64,000 nucleotides of DNA from Ptiloglossa arizonensis (Eukaryota; Arthropoda; Insecta; Hymenoptera; Colletidae): NCBI RefSeq assembly GCF_051014685.1, contig NW_027479293.1:62001-126000 (forward strand), written 5' to 3'. Positions within the stretch are counted from its first letter, which is position 1. Every line of letters starts with the position of its first letter. The notes beneath the pieces were generated by a model. The model was given only the letters and a program-made list of their open reading frames with translations. It did not search any database and had not been told where the DNA came from. Positions 1-15,246 of the stretch are shown here, piece after piece. Made by a program: the position numbers and the translations under genes.

Positions 1-301
1 ATAACGTATAACGTATAACGTATAACGTATAACGTATAACGTATAACGTATAACGTATAAAGTATAACGTATAACGTATAACGTATAACGTATAACGTAT
101 AACGTATAACGTAGAACGTATAACGTATAACGTATAACGTATAACGTATAACGTATAACGTATAACGTATAACGTATAACGTAATACGTATAACGTATAA
201 CGAATAACGTATAAAGTATAACGTATAACGTATAACGGATAACGTATAACGTATACCGTGTAACGTATAACGTATAACGTATAACGTATAACGTATAACG
301 T

Positions 302-343
302 ATAACATATAATCTATAACGCATATCCTAGAACTTATGCCGT
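302..343. repeat. Type-A box, first copy (reference coordinates)
   Basis: Exact span of one A box: ATAACAT at 302-308, ATAACGC at 316-322, ATATCCT at 323-329, AGAACTT at 330-336 and ATGCCGT at 337-343. The next heptamer is ACAACGT, a private change shared only with its 7.3-kb partner at 7603. Confidence 0.95.
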
Positions 344-1449
344 ACAACGTATAATGTATAACGTATAACGTATAACTTTTAACGTATAACGTATAACGTA
401 TAACGAATAACGTATAACGTATAACGTATAACGTATAACGTATAACGTATAACGTATAACGTATAACGTATAACGTATAAAGTATAACGTATAACGTATA
501 ACGTATAACGTATAACGTATAACGTATAACGTAGAACGTATAACGTATAACGTATAACGTATACCGTATAAAGTATAACGTATAACGTATAACGTATAAC
601 GTATAACGTATAACGTAATACGTATAACGTATAACGTATAACGTATAACGTATAACGGATAACGTATAACGTATACCGTGTAACGTATAACGTATAACGT
701 ATAACGTATTACGTATAACGTATAACATATAATCTATAACGCATATCCTAGAACTTATGCCGTATAACGTATAATGTATAACGTATAACGTATAACTTTT
801 AACGTATAACGTTTAACGTATAACGTATAACGTATAATGTATAACGTGTAACGTATAACCTATAACAAATAACGTATAACGTATAACGTATAACGTATAA
901 CGTATAACGTATAACGTATAACGTATAACGTATAACGTATAACGTATAACGTATAACGTATAAAGTATAACGTATAACGTATAACGTATAACGTATAACG
1001 TATAACGTATAACGTAGAACGTATAACGTATAACGTATAACGTATAACGTATAACGTATAACGTATAACGTATAACGTATAACGTAATACGTATAACGTA
1101 TAACGAATAACGTATAAAGTATAACGTATAACGTATAACGGATAACGTATAACGTATACCGTGTAACGTATAACGTATAACGTATAACGTATAACGTATA
1201 ACGTATAACATATAATCTATAACGCATATCCTAGAACTTATGCCGTATAACGTATAATGTATAACGTATAACGTATAACGTATAACGTATAACGTATAAC
1301 GTATAACGTATAACGTATAACGTATAACGTATAACGTATAACGTATAACGTATAACGTATAACGTATAACGTAATACGTATAATGTATAACGTATAACGT
1401 ATAACGTATAACGTATAACGTATAACGTATAACGTATAACGTATAACGT

Positions 1450-1491
1450 ATAACATATAATGTATAACGCATATCCTAGAACTTATGCTGA
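1450..1491. repeat. Type-B box, first copy (reference coordinates)
   Basis: Exact span of one B box: ATAACAT at 1450-1456, ATAATGT at 1457-1463, ATAACGC at 1464-1470, the ATATCCT-AGAACTT core at 1471-1484 and ATGCTGA at 1485-1491, followed directly by ATAACGT. Confidence 0.95.
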
Positions 1492-4400
1492 ATAACGTAT
1501 AACGTATAACGTATAACGTATAGCGTATAACGTGTAACGTATAACGTATATCGTGTAACGTATAACGTATAACGTATAACGTATAACGTATAACGTAATA
1601 CGTATAATGTATAACGTATAACGTATAACGTATAACGTATAACGTATAACGTATAACGTATAACGTATAACGTATAACGTATAACGTATAACGTATAACG
1701 TATAACGTATAACGTATAACGTAGAACGTATAACGTATAACGTATAACGTATAACGTATAACGTATAACGTATAACGTAATACGTATAACGTATAACGTA
1801 TAACGTATAACGGATAACGTATAACGTATACCGTGTAACGTATAACGTGTAACGTATAACGTATAACGTATAACGTATAACGTATAACGTATAACGTATA
1901 ACGTATAACGTATAACATATAATGTATAACGCATATCCTAGAACTTATGCTGAATAACGTATAACGTATAACGTATAACGTATAACGTATAACGTGTAAC
2001 GTATAACGTATATCGTGTAACGTATAACGTGTAACGTATAACGTATATCGTATAACGTATAACGTATAACGTATAACGTATAACGTATAACGTATAACGT
2101 ATAACGTATAACGTATAACGTATAACGTATAACGTATAACGTAAAACGTATAACGTATAACGTATAACGTATAACGTATAACGTATAACGTATAACGTAT
2201 AACGTATAACGTATAACGTATAACGTATAACGTATAACGTATAACGTATAACGTATATCGTAATACGTATAATGTATAACGTATAACGTATAACGTATAA
2301 CGTATAACGTATAACGTATAACGTATAACGTATAACGTATAACTTATAACGTATAACGTATAACGTATAACGTATAACGTATAACGTATAACGTATAACG
2401 TAGAACGTAGAACGTATAACGTATAACGTATAACGTATAACGTATAACGTAATACGTATAACGTATAACGTATAACGTATAACGGATAACGTATAACGTA
2501 TACCGTGTAACGTATAACGTGTAACGTATAACGTATAACGTATAACGTATAACGTATAACGTATAACGTATAACGTATAACGTATAACGTATAACGTATA
2601 ACGTATAACGTATAACGTATAACGTATAACGTATAACGTATATGGTAATACGTATAACGTATAACGTATAACGTATAACGGATAACGTATAACGTATACC
2701 GTGTAACGTATAACGTGTAACGTATAACGTATAACGTATAACGTATAAGGTATAACGTATAACGTATAACGTATAACGTATAACGTATAACGTATAACGG
2801 ATAACGTATAACGTATACCGTGTAACGTATAACGTATAACGTATAACGTATAACGTATAACGTATAACGTATAACGTATAACGTATAACGTATAACGTAT
2901 AACGTATAACGTATAACGTATAACGTATAACGTATAACGTATAACGTATAACGTATAACGTATAACGTATAACGTATAACGTATAACGTATAAAGTATAA
3001 CCTAATACGTATAACGTATAACGTATAACGTATACCGTGTAACGTATAACGTGTAACGTATAACGTATAACGTATAACGTATAACGTATAATGTATAACG
3101 TATAACGTATAACGTATAACGTATAACGTATAACGTGTAACGTATAACGTATAACGTATAACGTATAACGTATAACGGATAACGTATAACGTATACCGTG
3201 TAACGTATAACGTATAACGTATAACGTATAACGTATAACGTATAACGTATAACGTATAACGTATAACGTATAACGTATAACGTATAACGTATAACGTATA
3301 ATGTATAACGTATAACGTATAACGTATAACGTACAACGAGTAACGTATAACGTCTAACGTACAACGTATAACGTATAACGTATTACGTATAACGTATAAC
3401 GTATAACGTATAACGTATAACGTATAACGTATAACGTATAACGTATAACGTATAACGTATAACGTATAACGTATAACATATAATGTATAACGCATATCCT
3501 AGAACTTATTCTGAATAACGTATAACGTATAGCGAATAACGTATAACGTATAACGTATAACGTATAACGTATAGCGAATAACGTATAACGTATAACGTAT
3601 AACGTATAACGTATAACGTATAACGTATAACGTATAACGTATAACGTATAACGTATAACGTATAACGTATAACGTATAACATATAATCTATAACGCATAT
3701 CCTAGAACTTATGCCGTATAACGTATAATGTATAACGTATAATGTATAACGTATAACGTATAACTTTTAACGTATAACGTATAACGTATAACGTATAACG
3801 TATAACGTATAACGTATAACGTATAACGTATAACGTGTAACGTATAACGTGTAACGTATAACGTATAACGTATAACGTATAACGTATAACGTATAACGTA
3901 TAACGTATAACGTATAACGTATAACGTATAACGTATAACGTATAACGTATAACGAATAACGTATAACGTATAACGTATAACGTATAACGTATAACGTATA
4001 ACGTATAACGTATAACGTATAACGTATATCGTAAAACGTGTAACGTATAACGTAATACGTATAACGTATAACGTATAACGTATAACGTATAACGTATAAC
4101 GTATAACGTATAACGTATAACGTATAACGTATAACGTATAACGGATAACGTATAACGTATACCGTGTAACGTATAACGTATAACGTATAACGTATAACGT
4201 ATAACGTATAACGTATAACGTATAACGTATAACGTATAACGTATAACGTATAACGTATAACGTATAACGTATAACGTATAACGTATAATGTATAACGTAT
4301 AACGTATAACGTATAACGTACAACGAGTAACGTATAACGTCTAACGTACAACGTATAACGTATAACGTATAACGTATAACGTATAACGTATAACGTATAA

Positions 4401-7301
4401 CGTATAACGTATAACGTATAACGTATAACGTATAACGTATAACGTATAACGTATAACGTATAACGTATAACGTATAACGTATAACGTATAACGTATAACG
4501 TATAACGTATAACATATAATGTATAACGCATATCCTAGAACTTATGCTGAATAACGTATAACGTATAGCGAATAACGTATAACGTATAACGTATAACGTA
4601 TAACGTATAGCGAATAACGTATAACGTATAACGTATAACGTATAACGTATAACGTATAACGTATAACGTATAACGTATAACGTATAACGTATAACGTATA
4701 ACGTATAACGTATAACGTATAACATATAATCTATAACGCATATCCTAGAACTTATGCCGTATAACGTATAATGTATAACGTATAACGTATAACTTTTAAC
4801 GTATAACGTATAACGTATAACGTATAACGTATAACGTATAACGTATAACGTATAACGTATAACGTGTAACGTATAACGTATAACGTATAACGTATAACGT
4901 ATAACGTATAACGTATAACGTATAACGTATAACGTATAACGTATAACGTATAACGTATAACGTATAACGTATAACGTATAACGAATAACGTATAACGTAT
5001 AACGTATAACGTATAACGTATAACGTATAACGTATAACGTATAACGTATAACGTATAACGTATAACGTATAACGTATATCGTAAAACGTGTAACGTATAA
5101 CGTAATACGTATAACGTATAACGTATAACGTATAACGTATAACGTATAACGTATAACGTATAACGTATAACGTATAACGTATAACGTATAACGTATAACG
5201 AATAACGTATAACGTATAACGTATAACGTATAACGTATAACGTATAACGTATAACGTATATCGTAAAACGTGTAACGTATAACGTAATACGTATAACGTA
5301 TAACGTATAACGTATAACGTATAACGTATAACGTATAACGTATAACGTATATGGTAATACGTATAACGTATAACGTATAACGTATAACGGATAACGTATA
5401 ACGTATACCGTGTAACGTATAACGTGTAACGTATAACGTATAACGTATAACGTATAAGGTATAACGTATAACGTATAACGTATAACGTATAACGTATAAC
5501 GTATAACGGATAACGTATAACGTATACCGTGTAACGTATAACGTATAACGTATAACGTATAACGTATAACGTATAACGTATAACGTATAACGTATAACGT
5601 ATAACGTATAACGTATAACGTATAACGTATAACGTATAACGTATAACGTATAACGTATAACGTATAACGTATAACGTATAACGTATAACGTATAACGTAT
5701 AACGTATAACGTATAAAGTATAACCTAATACGTATAACGTATAACGTATAACGTATAACGTATAACGTATAACGTATAACGTATAACGTATAACGTATAA
5801 CGTATAACGTATAACGTATAACGTATAACGTATAACGTATAACGTATAACGTATAACGTATAAAGTATAACCTAATACGTATAACGTATAACGTATAACG
5901 TATAACGTATAACGTATAACGTATAACGTATAACGTATAACGTATAACGTATAACGTATAACGTATAACGTATAACGTATAACGTATAACGTATAACGTA
6001 TAACGTAAAACGTGTAACGTATAACGTAATACGTATAACGTATAACGTATAACGTATAACGTATAACGTATAACGTATAACGTATAACGTATAACGTATA
6101 ACGTATAACGTAATACGTATAATGTATAACGTATAACGTATAACGTATAACGTATAACGTATAACGTATAACGTATAACGTATAACGTATAACGAATAAC
6201 GTATAACGTATAACGTATAACGTAATACGTATAACGTATAACGTATAACGTATAACGTATAACGTATACCGTGTAACGTATAACGTGTAACGTATAACGT
6301 ATAACGTATAAAGTATAACGTATAACGTATAACGTATAACGTATAACGTATAACGTATAACGTATAACGTGTAACGTATAACGTATAACGTATAACGTAT
6401 AACGTATAACGGATAACGTATAACGTATACCGTGTAACGTATAACGTATAACGTATAACGTATAACGTATAACGTATAACGTATAACGTATAACGTATAA
6501 CGTATAACGTATAACGTATAACGTATAACGTATAATGTATAACGTATAACGTATAACGTATAACGTACAACGAGTAACGTATAACGTCTAACGTACAACG
6601 TATAACGTATAACGTATAACGTATAACGTATAACGTATAACGTATAATGTATAACGTATAACGTATAACGTATAACGTATAACGTATAACGTATAACGTA
6701 TAACGTATAACATATAATGTATAACGCATATCCTAGAACTTATGCTGAATAACGTATAACGTATAGCGAATAACGTATAACGTATAACGTATAACGTATA
6801 ACGTATAGCGAATAACGTATAACGTATAACGTATAACGTATAACGTATAACGTATAACGTATAACGTATAACGTATAACGTATAACGTATAACGTATAAC
6901 GTATAACGTATAACATATAATCTATAACGCATATCCTAGAACTTATGCCGTATAACGTATAATGTATAACGTATAACGTATAACTTTTAACGTATAACGT
7001 ATAACGTATAACGTATAACGTATAACGTATAACGTATAACGTATAACGTATAACGTGTAACGTATAACGTATAACGTATAACGTAAAACGTGTAACGTAT
7101 AACGTAATACGTATAACGTATAACGTATAACGTATAACGTATAACGTATAACGTATAACGTATAACGTATAACGTAATACGTATAACGTTTAACGTATAA
7201 CGTATAACGTATAATGTATAACGTGTAACGTATAACCTATAACAAATAACGTATAACGTATAACGTATAACGTATAACGTATAACGTATAACGTATAACG
7301 T

Positions 7302-10300
7302 ATAACGTATAACGTATAACGTATAACGTATAACGTATAACGTATAACGTATAACGTATAAAGTATAACGTATAACGTATAACGTATAACGTATAACGTA
7401 TAACGTATAACGTAGAACGTATAACGTATAACGTATAACGTATAACGTATAACGTATAACGTATAACGTATAACGTATAACGTAATACGTATAACGTATA
7501 ACGAATAACGTATAAAGTATAACGTATAACGTATAACGGATAACGTATAACGTATACCGTGTAACGTATAACGTATAACGTATAACGTATAACGTATAAC
7601 GTATAACATATAATCTATAACGCATATCCTAGAACTTATGCCGTACAACGTATAATGTATAACGTATAACGTATAACTTTTAACGTATAACGTATAACGT
7701 ATAACGAATAACGTATAACGTATAACGTATAACGTATAACGTATAACGTATAACGTATAACGTATAACGTATAACGTATAAAGTATAACGTATAACGTAT
7801 AACGTATAACGTATAACGTATAACGTATAACGTAGAACGTATAACGTATAACGTATAACGTATACCGTATAAAGTATAACGTATAACGTATAACGTATAA
7901 CGTATAACGTATAACGTAATACGTATAACGTATAACGTATAACGTATAACGTATAACGGATAACGTATAACGTATACCGTGTAACGTATAACGTATAACG
8001 TATAACGTATTACGTATAACGTATAACATATAATCTATAACGCATATCCTAGAACTTATGCCGTATAACGTATAATGTATAACGTATAACGTATAACTTT
8101 TAACGTATAACGTTTAACGTATAACGTATAACGTATAATGTATAACGTGTAACGTATAACCTATAACAAATAACGTATAACGTATAACGTATAACGTATA
8201 ACGTATAACGTATAACGTATAACGTATAACGTATAACGTATAACGTATAACGTATAACGTATAAAGTATAACGTATAACGTATAACGTATAACGTATAAC
8301 GTATAACGTATAACGTAGAACGTATAACGTATAACGTATAACGTATAACGTATAACGTATAACGTATAACGTATAACGTATAACGTAATACGTATAACGT
8401 ATAACGAATAACGTATAAAGTATAACGTATAACGTATAACGGATAACGTATAACGTATACCGTGTAACGTATAACGTATAACGTATAACGTATAACGTAT
8501 AACGTATAACATATAATCTATAACGCATATCCTAGAACTTATGCCGTATAACGTATAATGTATAACGTATAACGTATAACGTATAACGTATAACGTATAA
8601 CGTATAACGTATAACGTATAACGTATAACGTATAACGTATAACGTATAACGTATAACGTATAACGTATAACGTAATACGTATAATGTATAACGTATAACG
8701 TATAACGTATAACGTATAACGTATAACGTATAACGTATAACGTATAACGTATAACATATAATGTATAACGCATATCCTAGAACTTATGCTGAATAACGTA
8801 TAACGTATAACGTATAACGTATAGCGTATAACGTGTAACGTATAACGTATATCGTGTAACGTATAACGTATAACGTATAACGTATAACGTATAACGTAAT
8901 ACGTATAATGTATAACGTATAACGTATAACGTATAACGTATAACGTATAACGTATAACGTATAACGTATAACGTATAACGTATAACGTATAACGTATAAC
9001 GTATAACGTATAACGTATAACGTAGAACGTATAACGTATAACGTATAACGTATAACGTATAACGTATAACGTATAACGTAATACGTATAACGTATAACGT
9101 ATAACGTATAACGGATAACGTATAACGTATACCGTGTAACGTATAACGTGTAACGTATAACGTATAACGTATAACGTATAACGTATAACGTATAACGTAT
9201 AACGTATAACGTATAACATATAATGTATAACGCATATCCTAGAACTTATGCTGAATAACGTATAACGTATAACGTATAACGTATAACGTATAACGTGTAA
9301 CGTATAACGTATATCGTGTAACGTATAACGTGTAACGTATAACGTATATCGTATAACGTATAACGTATAACGTATAACGTATAACGTATAACGTATAACG
9401 TATAACGTATAACGTATAACGTATAACGTATAACGTATAACGTAAAACGTATAACGTATAACGTATAACGTATAACGTATAACGTATAACGTATAACGTA
9501 TAACGTATAACGTATAACGTATAACGTATAACGTATAACGTATAACGTATAACGTATAACGTATATCGTAATACGTATAATGTATAACGTATAACGTATA
9601 ACGTATAACGTATAACGTATAACGTATAACGTATAACGTATAACGTATAACTTATAACGTATAACGTATAACGTATAACGTATAACGTATAACGTATAAC
9701 GTATAACGTAGAACGTAGAACGTATAACGTATAACGTATAACGTATAACGTATAACGTAATACGTATAACGTATAACGTATAACGTATAACGGATAACGT
9801 ATAACGTATACCGTGTAACGTATAACGTGTAACGTATAACGTATAACGTATAACGTATAACGTATAACGTATAACGTATAACGTATAACGTATAACGTAT
9901 AACGTATAACGTATAACGTATAACGTATAACGTATATGGTAATACGTATAACGTATAACGTATAACGTATAACGGATAACGTATAACGTATACCGTGTAA
10001 CGTATAACGTGTAACGTATAACGTATAACGTATAACGTATAAGGTATAACGTATAACGTATAACGTATAACGTATAACGTATAACGTATAACGGATAACG
10101 TATAACGTATACCGTGTAACGTATAACGTATAACGTATAACGTATAACGTATAACGTATAACGTATAACGTATAACGTATAACGTATAACGTATAACGTA
10201 TAACGTATAACGTATAACGTATAACGTATAACGTATAACGTATAACGTATAACGTATAACGTATAACGTATAACGTATAACGTATAAAGTATAACCTAAT

Positions 10301-13300
10301 ACGTATAACGTATAACGTATAACGTATACCGTGTAACGTATAACGTGTAACGTATAACGTATAACGTATAACGTATAACGTATAATGTATAACGTATAAC
10401 GTATAACGTATAACGTATAACGTATAACGTGTAACGTATAACGTATAACGTATAACGTATAACGTATAACGGATAACGTATAACGTATACCGTGTAACGT
10501 ATAACGTATAACGTATAACGTATAACGTATAACGTATAACGTATAACGTATAACGTATAACGTATAACGTATAACGTATAACGTATAACGTATAATGTAT
10601 AACGTATAACGTATAACGTATAACGTACAACGAGTAACGTATAACGTCTAACGTACAACGTATAACGTATAACGTATTACGTATAACGTATAACGTATAA
10701 CGTATAACGTATAACGTATAACGTATAACGTATAACGTATAACGTATAACGTATAACGTATAACGTATAACATATAATGTATAACGCATATCCTAGAACT
10801 TATTCTGAATAACGTATAACGTATAGCGAATAACGTATAACGTATAACGTATAACGTATAACGTATAGCGAATAACGTATAACGTATAACGTATAACGTA
10901 TAACGTATAACGTATAACGTATAACGTATAACGTATAACGTATAACGTATAACGTATAACGTATAACGTATAACATATAATCTATAACGCATATCCTAGA
11001 ACTTATGCCGTATAACGTATAATGTATAACGTATAATGTATAACGTATAACGTATAACTTTTAACGTATAACGTATAACGTATAACGTATAACGTATAAC
11101 GTATAACGTATAACGTATAACGTATAACGTGTAACGTATAACGTGTAACGTATAACGTATAACGTATAACGTATAACGTATAACGTATAACGTATAACGT
11201 ATAACGTATAACGTATAACGTATAACGTATAACGTATAACGTATAACGAATAACGTATAACGTATAACGTATAACGTATAACGTATAACGTATAACGTAT
11301 AACGTATAACGTATAACGTATATCGTAAAACGTGTAACGTATAACGTAATACGTATAACGTATAACGTATAACGTATAACGTATAACGTATAACGTATAA
11401 CGTATAACGTATAACGTATAACGTATAACGTATAACGGATAACGTATAACGTATACCGTGTAACGTATAACGTATAACGTATAACGTATAACGTATAACG
11501 TATAACGTATAACGTATAACGTATAACGTATAACGTATAACGTATAACGTATAACGTATAACGTATAACGTATAACGTATAATGTATAACGTATAACGTA
11601 TAACGTATAACGTACAACGAGTAACGTATAACGTCTAACGTACAACGTATAACGTATAACGTATAACGTATAACGTATAACGTATAACGTATAACGTATA
11701 ACGTATAACGTATAACGTATAACGTATAACGTATAACGTATAACGTATAACGTATAACGTATAACGTATAACGTATAACGTATAACGTATAACGTATAAC
11801 GTATAACATATAATGTATAACGCATATCCTAGAACTTATGCTGAATAACGTATAACGTATAGCGAATAACGTATAACGTATAACGTATAACGTATAACGT
11901 ATAGCGAATAACGTATAACGTATAACGTATAACGTATAACGTATAACGTATAACGTATAACGTATAACGTATAACGTATAACGTATAACGTATAACGTAT
12001 AACGTATAACGTATAACATATAATCTATAACGCATATCCTAGAACTTATGCCGTATAACGTATAATGTATAACGTATAACGTATAACTTTTAACGTATAA
12101 CGTATAACGTATAACGTATAACGTATAACGTATAACGTATAACGTATAACGTATAACGTGTAACGTATAACGTATAACGTATAACGTATAACGTATAACG
12201 TATAACGTATAACGTATAACGTATAACGTATAACGTATAACGTATAACGTATAACGTATAACGTATAACGTATAACGAATAACGTATAACGTATAACGTA
12301 TAACGTATAACGTATAACGTATAACGTATAACGTATAACGTATAACGTATAACGTATAACGTATAACGTATATCGTAAAACGTGTAACGTATAACGTAAT
12401 ACGTATAACGTATAACGTATAACGTATAACGTATAACGTATAACGTATAACGTATAACGTATAACGTATAACGTATAACGTATAACGAATAACGTATAAC
12501 GTATAACGTATAACGTATAACGTATAACGTATAACGTATAACGTATATCGTAAAACGTGTAACGTATAACGTAATACGTATAACGTATAACGTATAACGT
12601 ATAACGTATAACGTATAACGTATAACGTATAACGTATATGGTAATACGTATAACGTATAACGTATAACGTATAACGGATAACGTATAACGTATACCGTGT
12701 AACGTATAACGTGTAACGTATAACGTATAACGTATAACGTATAAGGTATAACGTATAACGTATAACGTATAACGTATAACGTATAACGTATAACGGATAA
12801 CGTATAACGTATACCGTGTAACGTATAACGTATAACGTATAACGTATAACGTATAACGTATAACGTATAACGTATAACGTATAACGTATAACGTATAACG
12901 TATAACGTATAACGTATAACGTATAACGTATAACGTATAACGTATAACGTATAACGTATAACGTATAACGTATAACGTATAACGTATAACGTATAACGTA
13001 TAAAGTATAACCTAATACGTATAACGTATAACGTATAACGTATAACGTATAACGTATAACGTATAACGTATAACGTATAACGTATAACGTATAACGTATA
13101 ACGTATAACGTATAACGTATAACGTATAACGTATAACGTATAACGTATAAAGTATAACCTAATACGTATAACGTATAACGTATAACGTATAACGTATAAC
13201 GTATAACGTATAACGTATAACGTATAACGTATAACGTATAACGTATAACGTATAACGTATAACGTATAACGTATAACGTATAACGTATAACGTAAAACGT

Positions 13301-14353
13301 GTAACGTATAACGTAATACGTATAACGTATAACGTATAACGTATAACGTATAACGTATAACGTATAACGTATAACGTATAACGTATAACGTATAACGTAA
13401 TACGTATAATGTATAACGTATAACGTATAACGTATAACGTATAACGTATAACGTATAACGTATAACGTATAACGTATAACGAATAACGTATAACGTATAA
13501 CGTATAACGTAATACGTATAACGTATAACGTATAACGTATAACGTATAACGTATACCGTGTAACGTATAACGTGTAACGTATAACGTATAACGTATAAAG
13601 TATAACGTATAACGTATAACGTATAACGTATAACGTATAACGTATAACGTATAACGTGTAACGTATAACGTATAACGTATAACGTATAACGTATAACGGA
13701 TAACGTATAACGTATACCGTGTAACGTATAACGTATAACGTATAACGTATAACGTATAACGTATAACGTATAACGTATAACGTATAACGTATAACGTATA
13801 ACGTATAACGTATAACGTATAATGTATAACGTATAACGTATAACGTATAACGTACAACGAGTAACGTATAACGTCTAACGTACAACGTATAACGTATAAC
13901 GTATAACGTATAACGTATAACGTATAACGTATAATGTATAACGTATAACGTATAACGTATAACGTATAACGTATAACGTATAACGTATAACGTATAACAT
14001 ATAATGTATAACGCATATCCTAGAACTTATGCTGAATAACGTATAACGTATAGCGAATAACGTATAACGTATAACGTATAACGTATAACGTATAGCGAAT
14101 AACGTATAACGTATAACGTATAACGTATAACGTATAACGTATAACGTATAACGTATAACGTATAACGTATAACGTATAACGTATAACGTATAACGTATAA
14201 CATATAATCTATAACGCATATCCTAGAACTTATGCCGTATAACGTATAATGTATAACGTATAACGTATAACTTTTAACGTATAACGTATAACGTATAACG
14301 TATAACGTATAACGTATAACGTATAACGTATAACGTATAACGTGTAACGTATA
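7302..14353. repeat. ~7.3-kb higher-order repeat, copy 2
   Basis: Tandem partner of the first 7.07 kb. Boxes lie at 7603, 8023, 8506, 8751, 9213, 10767, 10970, 11803, 12013, 13994 and 14197. Several long reading frames in the two copies translate identically, so substitutions are few or absent over most of the length; even the unusual ATTCTGA box ending at 3473 is reproduced at 10767. Correspondence ends about 14,353, after the GTAACGT monomer at 14,343, where copy 1 changes to a different pattern. This indicates a recent duplication by unequal exchange or amplification, unless it is an assembly duplication. Confidence 0.88.
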
Positions 14354-15246
14354 ACGTATAACGTATAACGTATAACGTATAACGTATAACGTATAACGTA
14401 TAACGTATAACGTATAACGTATAACGTATAACGTATAACGTATAACGTATAACGTATAACGTATAACGAATAACGTATAACGTATAACGTATAACGTATA
14501 ACGTATAACGTATAACGTATAACGTATAACGTATAACGTATATCGTAAAACGTGTAACGTATAACGTAATACGTATAACGTATAACGTATAACGTATAAC
14601 GTATAACGTATAACGTATAACGTATAACGTATAACGTATAACGTATAACGTATAACGGATAACGTATAACGTATACCGTGTAACGTATAACGTATAACGT
14701 ATAACGTATAACGTATAACGTATAACGTATAACGTATAACGTATAACGTATAACGAATAACGTATAACGTATAACGTATAATGTATAACGTATAACGTAT
14801 AACGTATAACGTACAACGAGTAACGTATAACGTCTAACGTACAACGTATAACGTATAACGTATAACGTATAACGTATAACGTATAACGTATAACGTATAA
14901 CGTATAACGTATAACGTATAACGTATAACGTATAACGTATAACGTATAACGTATAACGTATAACGTATAACGTATAACGTATAACGTATAACGTATAACG
15001 TATAACGTATAACATATAATGTATAACGCATATCCTAGAACTTATGCTGAATAACGTATAACGTATAGCGAATAACGTATAACGTATAACGTATAACGTA
15101 TAACGTATAGCGAATAACGTATAACGTATAACGTATGACGTATAACGTATAACGTATAACGTATAACGTATAACGTATAACGTATAACGTATAACGTATA
15201 ACGTATAACATATGATCTATAACGCATATCCTAGAACTTATGCCGT
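14354..15246. repeat. Partial higher-order unit between A box 14197 and A box 15205
   Basis: This stretch resembles the 3,695-4,528 part of the 7.3-kb unit: ATAACGA, then ATATCGT-AAAACGT-GTAACGT, ATAACGG/ATACCGT, then ACAACGA and CTAACGT just before a B box at 15009. It is 812 bp between box landmarks, where the comparable unit is 833 bp, so it is three monomers shorter. The A box at 15205 is unusual in carrying ATGATCT where other A boxes have ATAATCT. Confidence 0.7.

Larger units (their letters stand above)
1..7301. repeat. ~7.3-kb higher-order repeat, copy 1
   Basis: Each landmark in this segment recurs in the next 7.3 kb in the same order. These include boxes at 302, 722, 1205, 1450, 1912, 3473, 3676, 4509, 4719, 6707 and 6910, and rarer variants such as ATATCGT at 2045 and the ATAAGGT at about 2744. 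The distance to the second copy is 7,301 bp at first, 7,308 near 2.3 kb, 7,294 from 2.7 to 4.7 kb and 7,287 from 6.7 kb. All of these are multiples of seven, so the copies differ by whole monomers. The left boundary is not known because the window starts inside or at the unit. Confidence 0.9.

Noticed and set aside
302..343. CENP-B box within the 42-bp box
   Set aside because: The TTCG and CGGG cores needed for the mammalian CENP-B box are absent from the monomers and the box.
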